Source: Streptomyces canus (GTDB taxonomy: Bacteria > Actinomycetota > Actinomycetes > Streptomycetales > Streptomycetaceae). From it: a DNA stretch of 64,000 nucleotides. Location of the stretch: assembly GCF_001514145.1 (NCBI RefSeq), contig NZ_KQ948662.1:55798-119797 (forward strand), read 5' to 3'. Of this stretch, positions 34,966 through 43,691 are shown in pieces (within the stretch, counting starts at the first letter, position 1; every line of letters begins with the position of its first letter). The translations under genes were made by a program, and so were the position numbers. The notes under the pieces were generated by a model. It had not been told where the DNA came from. It ran no database searches and saw only the letters and a list, made by a program, of their open reading frames with translations.

Positions 34966-36971
34966 TGCTGCCTACGGCGAGACGAACCGTACGCTGCGGC
35001 GCGGCGGCGCTGACCCTGGCCGCCCCGCTGCTCGGCACGGCGCCGGCGGCCGCCGACTCCGGGCCGATCACCGTCACGACACCCGCCTACGAACTGCGCG
35101 TCGCCACGGACCGGTTGACCGTCACCACCGTACGGGCGGGCCGGACCGTGCTGGCCACCGCGCCCGCGGCGTTCCGCTTCCGGATCGGCGCCGACTGGCA
35201 CATCGTCCGGGAGGTCACCGGCAGCACCCGTACCGGCAACTCCCTGCGTGTCACCGCCGCCACGGACCTGCCGGGGGTCAGCGTCGATCTGAGGATCACC
35301 CTGCGCTCCGACCGGTACGACATGAACTGGTCCCTGTCGGGTGCCCAAGCCGACGCGCTCAGCACGGCGTACGACCTCAGCAGCGCCGGACACTGGTACG
35401 GCCACGGCGAGAACAGCGACCAGACCGTGCAGCCGTGGCCGCTGGACTCCGGGCAGTTGGCGGACACCGGCTTCAGCCCGGCCTCGTACCAGGTGGTCTC
35501 CCCCTTCTGGTACACCTCCAGCGCCACCGGGCTGCGGGCGGACACGAACGACCCGATGGACGTGCGGATCAACTCCGGCGGCAACGGTCTCGGCGAGTTC
35601 ACCGTCACCGGCGAACGGCCCTCCGCCTCCACGGTGTTCGTCGAGGACACCCCCGCCGAGGTATACCGGGACCACATCGCGCTGGTCGGCAAGCCCGCAC
35701 GCTCCGACACCCCCTACGAGCAGTACGCCACCCCGCTCTGGAACTCCTGGGCCCAGCTCTACGGCGAACAGACCCAGGAGAACGTCCTCGCCTGGGCCCG
35801 CGCGCTGGCCGGGGCCGGGCTGAGCGGGCACGCGGTGCAGATCGAGGAGAGCGTGATCGCCTCCGACTTCGGCGAACGCTTCCCCGATCTGCCCGCCCTG
35901 TCCAGGCAACTCGGCCGTCTCGGCTTCGACCTCGGTATGTGGACCGGCCTGTACATGCCCGAGACCGCCGCCAACTTCTCCGAAGCCGTCGCCAACGGCT
36001 ATCTGCTGAAGGACCCGTCCGACCCGTCCAAGCCGTGCCTGTTCACTTGGTGGAACGGTCGCCGGACCGGGCTGATCGACCTGGCGAACCCGGCCGCCCG
36101 GCAGTGGTACACCGACGGTCTCAAGGCCCAGACAAGCGAGTCGGGGGTGGCCGGCTTCAAGTTCGACACCGCCTTCTTCGACGACCGGTGCGCCCCCTAC
36201 CAAGGGGCCACCCGGGCCGACTACGTGAAGTACGGCACTGAGCTGGCCGACGAGTTCGACCAGCAGGGAGCCGGGCTGCGAGTCGCCTGGAACGCCGCGC
36301 AGGCCAAGGGCTTCGCCACTCGCACGGCGGACAAGCCGACCACCTTCGCGGGGTTGCGCGCCGCGGTCTCGGCCAACCTGGCGGTCTCGACGATCGGTTA
36401 CCCGTTCGTCGAGACCGACATGATCGGCGGCTCGCTCAGCTACCCGCCGCCGACCAAGCAGGTCCTGGCCCGCTGGGCGCAGGCGGCGTCCCTGATGCCG
36501 CTGATGTACGCCTCGACCTCGCCCACCGGAGTACGGGACGCGACGACCGGCGAGTGGGTCGGCTACGACCGCGAGACGGTCGACCTCTACCGGCAGGCGA
36601 TCAAGACGCACGAGAAGCTCGCCCCCTACATCTGGGACCAGGTGCAGAGCACCCTGAAGACCGGCGATCCGATCATGCGGCCGCTGTTCTTCGACTCCCC
36701 GAAGGACGAGGCGAGTTACACGGTCGCCGACGAGTGGATGCTCGGCCCGGCCGTGCTCGCCGCACCGAATCTCGACGAAGGCACCACCCGGGACATCTTC
36801 CTGCCGACCGGAACGTGGCGTGACGTCACCACCGGCAAGGTCGTCCACGGCCCCGTGACGCTCAAGGGCTACGTGGCGCCACTCGGCGTGACCCCGGCAT
36901 TCGTGAATCTCAAGGCCAAGGGCGCCACCAAGGCGTACCAGGCGCTCGCGCGCACCGGCGCGGAACAGTAA
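34965..36971 (+). CDS. secreted GH31 glycoside hydrolase II (MYORG-like, no accessory modules)
   Basis: 668 residues. ATG 34965 overlaps the previous TGA by one base (TGATG). A short leader (RCGAAALTLAAPLLGTAPAAADS) is followed by the N-terminal sandwich and GH31 barrel (TPLWNSWAQLYGEQT). Likely catalytic residues are Asp401 in GVAGFKFDTAFFDDRC and Asp485 in TIGYPFVETDMIGG. It lacks the NEW3 and DUF1349-like tail of the first GH31. A 176-bp block near the end of the barrel is almost identical to the first paralogue. Substrate pocket segments differ (IEESVIASDFGERFP against LDDKWESNYGNLTW), so specificity has probably diverged. Alpha-galactoside or alpha-GalNAc is the leading guess. Confidence 0.9.
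   Translation: MLPTARRTVRCGAAALTLAAPLLGTAPAAADSGPITVTTPAYELRVATDRLTVTTVRAGRTVLATAPAAFRFRIGADWHIVREVTGSTRTGNSLRVTAATDLPGVSVDLRITLRSDRYDMNWSLSGAQADALSTAYDLSSAGHWYGHGENSDQTVQPWPLDSGQLADTGFSPASYQVVSPFWYTSSATGLRADTNDPMDVRINSGGNGLGEFTVTGERPSASTVFVEDTPAEVYRDHIALVGKPARSDTPYEQYATPLWNSWAQLYGEQTQENVLAWARALAGAGLSGHAVQIEESVIASDFGERFPDLPALSRQLGRLGFDLGMWTGLYMPETAANFSEAVANGYLLKDPSDPSKPCLFTWWNGRRTGLIDLANPAARQWYTDGLKAQTSESGVAGFKFDTAFFDDRCAPYQGATRADYVKYGTELADEFDQQGAGLRVAWNAAQAKGFATRTADKPTTFAGLRAAVSANLAVSTIGYPFVETDMIGGSLSYPPPTKQVLARWAQAASLMPLMYASTSPTGVRDATTGEWVGYDRETVDLYRQAIKTHEKLAPYIWDQVQSTLKTGDPIMRPLFFDSPKDEASYTVADEWMLGPAVLAAPNLDEGTTRDIFLPTGTWRDVTTGKVVHGPVTLKGYVAPLGVTPAFVNLKAKGATKAYQALARTGAEQ
36582..36757 (+). 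repeat. 176-bp near-identical block shared with the first GH31 gene (copy 2)
   Basis: Second copy of the block at 24275-24450, offset 12307 bp, same orientation and same reading phase. Confidence 0.85.
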
Positions 36972-36981
36972 GGGGCGTCAG

Positions 36982-38202
36982 ATGCATGGGATACGTGGCA
37001 GGCTCGCGGCTTTGCTGCTGGCGGTCTCGGCCGTCATGGCGGGGACGGCGGCGCCTGCCGAGGCCGGTCAGCAAGGCGATCGGCTCGCCTGGACGGGGAC
37101 CTGGGCGACGGCGGCCAGTGAGCACTACGAGGTCTCGGGGATGTCCGAGGTGACGGTACGGATGCCGGTGCACACCAGCGTCGGCGGCTCGTCCGTACGC
37201 ATCCGGCTGACCAACGCCTACGCCACCGACCCGGTGACGATCGGGCACGCGACCGTGGGTCTGCGCAACGGCGGTTCCGCCGTGGCCCGCCCGTACGACC
37301 TGCGGTTCGGCGGGAAGCGGGCGGTCACGATCCCGGCGGGCGGCCAGGCTGTCAGCGATCCGGTCGGACTCGCCGTGCCGGCCCTTGCCGACCTGGTCGT
37401 CAGTCTCCATCTGCCCGGTCAGGTCACGCACATCACCGATCACTGGTGGGCGCAGCAGACCGTGTACTGGACGGACTACGGGGCGGGCGACCACGCCGCC
37501 GACACCTCCGGCGACGCCTACACCTGGACCACCACGAGTTGGCCGTTCCTCAGCGGCGTCGACGTGACCGCGCCGAGGACCGGGTCGGTGGTGGCGCTCG
37601 GCGACTCGATCACCGACGGGTCCTACTCGACGGCCGACACGAACCAGCGCTGGCCCGATCTGCTGTCGGCCCGCCTCAACGCCTGCCTGCCCGGCGCGGG
37701 GGTGCTCAACGCGGGCATCACCAGCAACCGGATCACCGCCGGGACCGAGACCAACCCCTCGGCGCTCGACCGGCTCGACCGGGATGTGCTCTCCCAGCCG
37801 GGGGCGCGGACCCTGATCCTCTTCGAGGGCATCAACGACCTCGGCGGGGCGAGTGCCGAGCAGATCATCGCCGGGATGAAGACGATCGCTCACCGGGCGC
37901 ACCAGCGCGGGATGCGGGTCGTCGGCGCCACGATCACCCCGTACAAGGACTTCACCTGGGGCGGTTGGAGCGAGGAGACGGAGGCGCGGCGGCAGCAGGT
38001 CAACGCGTTCGTCCGGGCCTCCGGCAAGGTCTTCGACGACTATGCCGACTTCGACCGGGCGGTCCGGGATCCGGCTGATCCGAGGCGACTGGGCGCGGCG
38101 TACGACTCCGGTGACCATCTGCATCCCAATGATGCCGGGATGAAGGCATTCGCCGACTCCATCGACCTGACCACGCTCGGCCTCGGCCGCGGCTGTTCCT
38201 GA
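36982..38202 (+). CDS. secreted SGNH/GDSL esterase I
   Basis: 406 residues. The Sec signal is AALLLAVSAVMAGTAAPAEA. An N-terminal beta-sandwich (about 30-195) begins RLAWTGTWATAASEHYEV. The SGNH catalytic domain follows: VVALGDSITDG with nucleophile Ser209 (block I), NAGITSNRITAG (block II, Gly), FEGINDLGG (block III, Asn) and SGDHLHPNDAGM with Asp378 and His381 (block V). The family includes sugar O-acetylesterases and rhamnogalacturonan acetylesterases. Within this operon, removal of O-acetyl groups that block glycosidases is the likely job. It starts 10 bp after the GH31 stop. A tandem paralogue follows. Confidence 0.9.
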   Translation: MHGIRGRLAALLLAVSAVMAGTAAPAEAGQQGDRLAWTGTWATAASEHYEVSGMSEVTVRMPVHTSVGGSSVRIRLTNAYATDPVTIGHATVGLRNGGSAVARPYDLRFGGKRAVTIPAGGQAVSDPVGLAVPALADLVVSLHLPGQVTHITDHWWAQQTVYWTDYGAGDHAADTSGDAYTWTTTSWPFLSGVDVTAPRTGSVVALGDSITDGSYSTADTNQRWPDLLSARLNACLPGAGVLNAGITSNRITAGTETNPSALDRLDRDVLSQPGARTLILFEGINDLGGASAEQIIAGMKTIAHRAHQRGMRVVGATITPYKDFTWGGWSEETEARRQQVNAFVRASGKVFDDYADFDRAVRDPADPRRLGAAYDSGDHLHPNDAGMKAFADSIDLTTLGLGRGCS

Positions 38203-38211
38203 GGAGGAACC

Positions 38212-40359
38212 GTGTCTGGACGGCTTGAACACTTGCGGGGACACCGAAGATTCGCGGTCCTGGCCACGGCGTTGGCGGCCACCGTGGCAGCCCTGCTTCC
38301 GGCGGTACCGGCCGCGGCCGAGACCACACCGCAGGGGTGGACGGGGACTTGGGCGACCGCCCAGCACGCCGCCTACGACCCGGGCACCTCGGAGGTGACG
38401 GTTCGGATACCGGTGCGGGTGAGCGCCGGCGGGTCGAGCGTGCGCATCCGCCTGACCAACGACTTCACCACCGAGCCGGTGACCATCGGTCACGCGACCG
38501 TCGGGCTTCGGGAGGGCGGTTCCGCCGTCACGAAGCCGCAGAAGCTGCGGTTCGGCGGGAAGAGCGGGGTGACGATCGCGGCCGGCGAGCAGGCGGCCAG
38601 CGATCAGGTCCGGCTCACCGTGCCGGCCCGCAGCGACCTGGTCGTCAGCCTGTACTTCCCCGGCCGGCTCACCCACATCAGCCAGCACTGGATGGGCCTC
38701 CAGACCGTCTACTGGACGCCCGACGGAGGCGGCGATCACGCAGCGGACGCCGGCGGGGACGCCTTCACCAAGACGGACTCCACCTTCCCGTTCCTGACCG
38801 GTGTCGACGTACAGCGCGGCAACGCGGCGGGCGCCGTGGTGGCGCTCGGCGACTCCATCACCGACGGCGCGGCCTCCACCTCGGACGCCAACCGGCGTTG
38901 GCCCGACTACCTGGCGGGGCGGCTGTCGGCCTGCTCTGCCACGGCCGGGGTGCTGAACGAGGGCATCAGCGGCAACCGGATCACGGCCGGCGTCGACGGC
39001 AACCCGTCGGCGCTGGACCGGCTGGAGCGCGATGTGCTGTCGCAGCCGGGAGCGCGGACGGTGGTCCTGTTCGAGGGCGTCAACGACCTCAGCTGGGGCG
39101 GCGCCACCGGTGATCAGGTGATCGACGGCATGAAGGAGATCGTGCGCCGCGCCCACGAACGCGGGCTGCGAGTGATCGGCGCGACGGTCGTGCCGTATCG
39201 CGGCTGGGGCGACTGGTGGACCGAGGCCAAGGAGGCCGACCGGCAGAAGGTCAACACGTTCGTGCGGGACGGCGGCGTCTTCGACGGCTACGCCGACTTC
39301 GACAAGGCGGTGCGGGACCCTGACGACCCCACCCGCTACGGCGCCGCGTTCGACTCCGGTGACCATCTGCACCCCAACGACACCGGGATGAAGGCCTTCG
39401 CCGACGCGGTCGACCTCGCCGGTCTGCGGGTGGCCCGGGACTGCCCCTCGGCCCGTGTCCGGCTCACGCCGTACCGGCCGACCCTGGAAGCGGGCGGCGA
39501 GGGCACGGAGATCACCTCGACCGTCACCAACACCGGTCCCAGGGCGGTCACTCAGGTCAGCACTCGCCTCGACCTCCCCGACGGCTGGTCCGCCGAACCG
39601 GCCGGTAGTACGCGCACCGGCTCTCTCGCCCCGGGCGACAGCGCCACCGTCACCTGGACGGTGGCCCCCGCGGCCGACGCGGTCTGGGGCACCCACCAGA
39701 TCGGCGTACGCACCTCCTTCGTCCAGGACGGCCGTACCCGGCGCGACTCCGACAGCGTGGACGCGACGGTGACCCCCGCTCCGTCCGAGGTCCGGGCGCC
39801 GTACCTGACAACCGCCACCACCACCGAGAAGGCCCAATACGCCCAGAACGGCGACCAGTTCGCCATCTGGGCGGGCGGCCAGGACCTGTCCGGCTGGAAG
39901 GACGAGAAGGCGGCGGTCTACCTCGCGGAGGCGGCGCCCCCGTCCGGCACGGTGACCGCCCGGGTCGTCGGCCAGACCGGCAGCGGCCCGTCCGCCAAAG
40001 CGGGGATCGCGGTGGCCAACGACCTCACCGCGCCGGAGGCGGGCGGCTACGCGGTGCTCACCATGTCCGCACAGTTCGGCCTGGAGTTCCTGACCGACAG
40101 CGACGGTGACGGGCAGCTCGACACCTGGGCCGGGGGCGGCAGTTCGTACCACCCCGCCTGGCTGAAGCTCGTCCGCGACGGCACCGCCTACACCGCGTAC
40201 GCCAGTTCCGACGGCACCGCCTGGCAGCAGGTCGGCACCGCCACCGTGCCGTCCGCGAACGGCACCGGTGACGCCGGGCTGGTCGCGAGCGCGGTCAACC
40301 TCAACTACCCCGGCCAGATCACGACCGCACTTTTCGACTCCTTCTCCATTCACGAGTGA
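38212..40359 (+). CDS. secreted SGNH/GDSL esterase II with NEW3 and DUF1349-like modules
   Basis: 715 residues. The GTG start has GAGGAGGAA upstream. The signal is FAVLATALAATVAALLPAVPAAA. The sandwich plus SGNH unit parallels the upstream enzyme (VVALGDSITDGAASTSDANRR, NEGISGNRITAG, FEGVNDLSWGG, SGDHLHPNDTGM). A NEW3 domain (LTPYRPTLEAGGEGTEITSTV) and a C-terminal DUF1349-like carbohydrate module (QYAQNGDQFAIWAGGQDLSG onward) follow. The module is strikingly similar to that of the first GH31, including about 55 identical bases. The extra modules could hold it on a polymer that the shorter paralogue meets free in solution. Ends 11 bp before the fucosidase. Confidence 0.9.
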   Translation: MSGRLEHLRGHRRFAVLATALAATVAALLPAVPAAAETTPQGWTGTWATAQHAAYDPGTSEVTVRIPVRVSAGGSSVRIRLTNDFTTEPVTIGHATVGLREGGSAVTKPQKLRFGGKSGVTIAAGEQAASDQVRLTVPARSDLVVSLYFPGRLTHISQHWMGLQTVYWTPDGGGDHAADAGGDAFTKTDSTFPFLTGVDVQRGNAAGAVVALGDSITDGAASTSDANRRWPDYLAGRLSACSATAGVLNEGISGNRITAGVDGNPSALDRLERDVLSQPGARTVVLFEGVNDLSWGGATGDQVIDGMKEIVRRAHERGLRVIGATVVPYRGWGDWWTEAKEADRQKVNTFVRDGGVFDGYADFDKAVRDPDDPTRYGAAFDSGDHLHPNDTGMKAFADAVDLAGLRVARDCPSARVRLTPYRPTLEAGGEGTEITSTVTNTGPRAVTQVSTRLDLPDGWSAEPAGSTRTGSLAPGDSATVTWTVAPAADAVWGTHQIGVRTSFVQDGRTRRDSDSVDATVTPAPSEVRAPYLTTATTTEKAQYAQNGDQFAIWAGGQDLSGWKDEKAAVYLAEAAPPSGTVTARVVGQTGSGPSAKAGIAVANDLTAPEAGGYAVLTMSAQFGLEFLTDSDGDGQLDTWAGGGSSYHPAWLKLVRDGTAYTAYASSDGTAWQQVGTATVPSANGTGDAGLVASAVNLNYPGQITTALFDSFSIHE

Positions 40360-40370
40360 GAGGAAGGTTG

Positions 40371-41819
40371 ATGGCAGTCAACCGCAGACGCTTCATGACC
40401 ACGGCGGGCGCCCTCGGCGGGGCCGTGATGATGGCTCCGCCCGGCATCGCCCAGGCGCTCACGCAGGGGGCCGTGTCCGGCGTACCGGGTGTCCCCGACT
40501 ATCAGGCCACCAAGGCTTCTCTGGACACGCACCCGGTTCCGCGCTGGTACAAGGACGCCAAGTTCGGCATCTTCGTCCACTGGGGCGTCTACTCGGTGCC
40601 CGCCGGTTCCGGACGGCACATCGCAGCCGAGTGGTACCTCTGGTACCAGAGCTACAAGGACACCGCGGAGTGGCGGTACCACCGCGACACCTACGGCCAG
40701 GACTTCGTCTACGACGACTTCATCCCGCAGTTCACGGCGGAGAACTACGACCCGGACTCCTGGGTGAGGCTGTTCGAGCAGGCGGGCGCCGAGTACTTCG
40801 CGCTGACCAGTAAGCACCACGACGGATTCGCCCTGTTCCCCAGTGAGTTCACCGACCGGCACTCGGTCAGGTACGGCCCGAAGCGCGACCTCGTCGGCGA
40901 GCTGATGACCGCGGCCCGTAAGCGCGGCACCGTGCGGCCGGGCCTCTACTACTCGATCGGCGAGTTCTTCAACCCGTCGATCGGCCGGCCGATGAAGAAC
41001 TTCTACACCGACGAAGAGATCCCGATGGTCGGCTACAAGCCGGTCCAGGACTACATCGGCGACTACGAACTGAAGCAGCTGTACGAGATCGTCGACCGCT
41101 ACGACCCGGAACTGCTGTGGGCGGACGGCCAGTGGTTCCGGCCGACCGGAGAACCGCCGTGGCGCAGCGAGGAGGCCCTGGCCCACTACTACAACCAGGC
41201 CAAGAACCGCCGCAGGCCCAAGGGAGTCGTGGTCAACGACCGCTTCGACACCCACTTCGACTTCGCGACGTACGAGCAGCGCACCAACCCCACCATGGAC
41301 CCGCAGAAGTGGGAGTGCTGCATCACCATGGGCTACTCCTGGGGCTACAACAAGCATGAGCTGGACGAGGACTACAAGACCTCCGAGTTCCTCATCCACC
41401 TGCTGGCCGACGTGGTCAGCAAGAACGGCAACCTGCTGCTCAACATCGGTCCCAAGCCGGACGGCACGATCCCCGCGATCATGCAGGAGCGGCTGAAGGA
41501 CATCGGCGCCTGGCTGAAGGTCAACGGCCCCGCGATTTACGGGTCTACGCCCTGGGTGCGGGCGGAGGAGGAGGGCAGCCAGCTCGGCATCCGCTACACC
41601 GTCTCCCCGGGCACGTTCAACATCATCGTGCTGGGCAAGCCCAGCGGAACCCTTTCGGTGCCCGGCGACATCCCCATCAGCGCCACGTCCCGGGTCCGGC
41701 TGCTCGGCACGAGCGGCAGTCTGCGGTGGACCCGCCGTGACGGGAAGATCAACATCACCGTCCCGTCCTCTCTGCCCAGCGACATCGCCAATGTCTTCAC
41801 CGTCGACTGGGCCCGGTGA
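40371..41819 (+). CDS. Tat-exported GH29 alpha-L-fucosidase
   Basis: 482 residues. ATG 40371 has AGGAAGG upstream. The leader MAVNRRRFMTTAGALGGAVMM is a twin-arginine signal. The barrel opens RWYKDAKFGIFVHWGVYSVPAGSG, the GH29 signature, with HHDGFALFPSEFTDR in the substrate pocket. Asp252 in ELLWADGQWF is the expected nucleophile. GNLLLNIGPKPDGTIP is the conserved end of the catalytic domain. A short C-terminal sandwich ends VFTVDWAR. Unlike the operon's other large enzymes it has no fused NEW3 module; two module-only proteins follow immediately instead, each with a GTGA start/stop overlap. Confidence 0.94.
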   Translation: MAVNRRRFMTTAGALGGAVMMAPPGIAQALTQGAVSGVPGVPDYQATKASLDTHPVPRWYKDAKFGIFVHWGVYSVPAGSGRHIAAEWYLWYQSYKDTAEWRYHRDTYGQDFVYDDFIPQFTAENYDPDSWVRLFEQAGAEYFALTSKHHDGFALFPSEFTDRHSVRYGPKRDLVGELMTAARKRGTVRPGLYYSIGEFFNPSIGRPMKNFYTDEEIPMVGYKPVQDYIGDYELKQLYEIVDRYDPELLWADGQWFRPTGEPPWRSEEALAHYYNQAKNRRRPKGVVVNDRFDTHFDFATYEQRTNPTMDPQKWECCITMGYSWGYNKHELDEDYKTSEFLIHLLADVVSKNGNLLLNIGPKPDGTIPAIMQERLKDIGAWLKVNGPAIYGSTPWVRAEEEGSQLGIRYTVSPGTFNIIVLGKPSGTLSVPGDIPISATSRVRLLGTSGSLRWTRRDGKINITVPSSLPSDIANVFTVDWAR

Positions 41820-42769
41820 CCGGCATGGGATTCAGTAACGGCACCCGGTTCGACACCCTGGGACCCACCCTCACCGTCACCACGCAGCCAGCCGAGCCGG
41901 CCGGCGGCGACACGGTCACCGCCACCGCGGTCCTCACCAACGACTGTTCCTTCCCGCTCCTCAACGCCGTGCTCCATCTGATCAACCCCCGAGCCACCGC
42001 GGCGGCGAAGACCATCCCGCTCGGCGACCTGCGGCCCGGCACGAAGACGACCCGGCGGTGGGAGACGGCGATGCCGGCCGACGTGGCCGGGGACGTGTCG
42101 TTCTCCGCGCACCTGGTCTTCGACGTCGACGAGAACAGCAGCGACTGCGCGCGGTCCGCGAAGACGTTCACGGTGCCCTACGAGCCCAATGGGGTGCGGG
42201 ACCCGTACCGGACGTTCGCCACCACCGACGACGCCAAGTTCGGCCAGTACGGCGGCCAGTTGGTGATCTGGGCGGGCGGCCGCGACTTCTCCGGCGGCAC
42301 CGACGAGAAGGGGGGCATCCTCCTTCCCGGCTCCGCCGCCGAGTCGAGCGTGGTGCAGGTCGAGACGGTCAGCCTCACCGGGAGCGACAACCCCACCGCC
42401 AAGTACGGCATCGCCGTCGCCAACGACCTCACCGCCCCGGAGAAGGGCGGCTACGCCGTCCTCACCATGTCGAAGTCGTACGGCGTCGAGTTCATGACCG
42501 ACAGCGACGGGAACGGGCACCTCGACACCTGGGCCGGAGGCGGCGTTTCCGCCCACCCCGCCTGGCTGCGCCTGGTCCGTGACCGCACGACGTACACCGC
42601 GTACACCAGTATCAACAACGGCCTCTCCTGGAACGAGATCGCGAGCGCGACCGTGCCCTCAGCGAGCGGCGCCCTGGACGCGGGCGTGGTGGCGAGCGCC
42701 GTGAACCTCAACTACCCCGGCACGACGGTTCAGGCCGTGTTCGACCACTTCACCGTGGAGGAGTCGTGA
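41816..42769 (+). CDS. leaderless NEW3 + DUF1349-like module protein
   Basis: About 317 residues. GTG 41816 overlaps the fucosidase TGA (GTGA); ATG 41825 is an alternative start. There is no signal peptide and no catalytic domain. Residues 15-125 form a NEW3-like sandwich (LTVTTQPAEPAGGDTVTATA). Residues 128-317 form the DUF1349-like module (KFGQYGGQLVIWAGGRDFSGG, GIAVANDLTAPEKGGYAVLT, LDTWAGGGVSAHPAWLRLV) seen fused to the GH31, SGNH II and GH89 enzymes. All known copies nearby are secreted, so a cytoplasmic stand-alone copy is odd. It may be a detached domain of the fucosidase, made through a frameshift or exported with it. Confidence 0.82.
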   Translation: MTGMGFSNGTRFDTLGPTLTVTTQPAEPAGGDTVTATAVLTNDCSFPLLNAVLHLINPRATAAAKTIPLGDLRPGTKTTRRWETAMPADVAGDVSFSAHLVFDVDENSSDCARSAKTFTVPYEPNGVRDPYRTFATTDDAKFGQYGGQLVIWAGGRDFSGGTDEKGGILLPGSAAESSVVQVETVSLTGSDNPTAKYGIAVANDLTAPEKGGYAVLTMSKSYGVEFMTDSDGNGHLDTWAGGGVSAHPAWLRLVRDRTTYTAYTSINNGLSWNEIASATVPSASGALDAGVVASAVNLNYPGTTVQAVFDHFTVEES

Positions 42770-43671
42770 CCGCCTACCGTCCCGAGGAGGACTTCCTCTC
42801 GCCGCCCGTCTCGCTCACCGTCGCCCCGTCCGCACCCGAGGCCGGCGAGACCGTGACCCTGACGACCACCCTCACCAACTCCACCCGGATCGCGCTGCGC
42901 GGCACCGTGCTCTATCTCGCCGTGGACGACTCCGCCGAACAGGACGGCCTGGGTGACCTCGCGCCCGGACGGTCGGTGACCCGCACCTGGCGCACCCGGC
43001 TCGCCGACGACGCCGAGGGCCGGATCGTGTTCACCGCGCACGCCCTCTTCGACGTGCACCGCCACGGCTCCGACTGCACCCGCGCCACCTCCTCCGTCCT
43101 GCTGCCGTACCGCTCGCTGCCCGGGGCGTTCGACAACGCGGGGATCGCCTCCGACGACGCCCTCACCGTCGCGAACATCGACGGCTCGAACTCCAGCCTG
43201 TCCGCCGAGGCGCTGGCGTCGGTGGGGCTGACTCCGGGGGCCACGGTCACCTACGACGGGGTGCCCTTCACCTGGCCGGACACCCGGCCCGGGAGCAAGG
43301 ACAACGTCATCTCCTCCGGCCAGACCGTGCTGCTGTCCGGCTCCGGTTCCCGGTTGTCCTTCCTCGGCACCAGCACCTGGGGAGACGGCAAGGGCGACGG
43401 CAAGGTCGTCTACGCCGACGGCACCGAGCAGGCCTTCTCGGTCGACGTCCCCGACTGGTACGGCGCGAACTCCTCCGCAGCGGTGGTGTTGCCGTACCGC
43501 CACATCATCTCCGGCCGTGACGACAACCCCGTCAGCCTGTTCACCTTCGGGGTCGATCTGACAGCCGGGAAGGAACTGCGTTCCGTGGTCCTGCCCAAGG
43601 TCAGCGACGGCATCCAGGCGGGCGCCGCCGCCCTGCACATCTTCGCCATGACGATCACGACGATCAACTGA
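42766..43671 (+). CDS. leaderless NEW3 + beta-sandwich module protein
   Basis: 301 residues. GTG 42766 overlaps the previous TGA (GTGA). No signal peptide is present; it starts VTAYRPEEDFLSPPVSLTVAP. Residues 15-120 are NEW3-like (GETVTLTTTLTNSTRIALRG). Residues 125-301 make a second sandwich (FDNAGIASDDALTVANIDGS, GLTPGATVTYDGVPFTWPD, NVISSGQTVLLSGSG, SFLGTSTWGDGKGDGKVVYADG) of a kind that closes many actinobacterial glycosidases and probably binds sugars. It has no visible active site. Like its upstream neighbour it looks like a carbohydrate-binding piece separated from an enzyme. Confidence 0.8.
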   Translation: MTAYRPEEDFLSPPVSLTVAPSAPEAGETVTLTTTLTNSTRIALRGTVLYLAVDDSAEQDGLGDLAPGRSVTRTWRTRLADDAEGRIVFTAHALFDVHRHGSDCTRATSSVLLPYRSLPGAFDNAGIASDDALTVANIDGSNSSLSAEALASVGLTPGATVTYDGVPFTWPDTRPGSKDNVISSGQTVLLSGSGSRLSFLGTSTWGDGKGDGKVVYADGTEQAFSVDVPDWYGANSSAAVVLPYRHIISGRDDNPVSLFTFGVDLTAGKELRSVVLPKVSDGIQAGAAALHIFAMTITTIN

Positions 43672-43691
43672 GCTCGGCCGGAAGGACGTTC

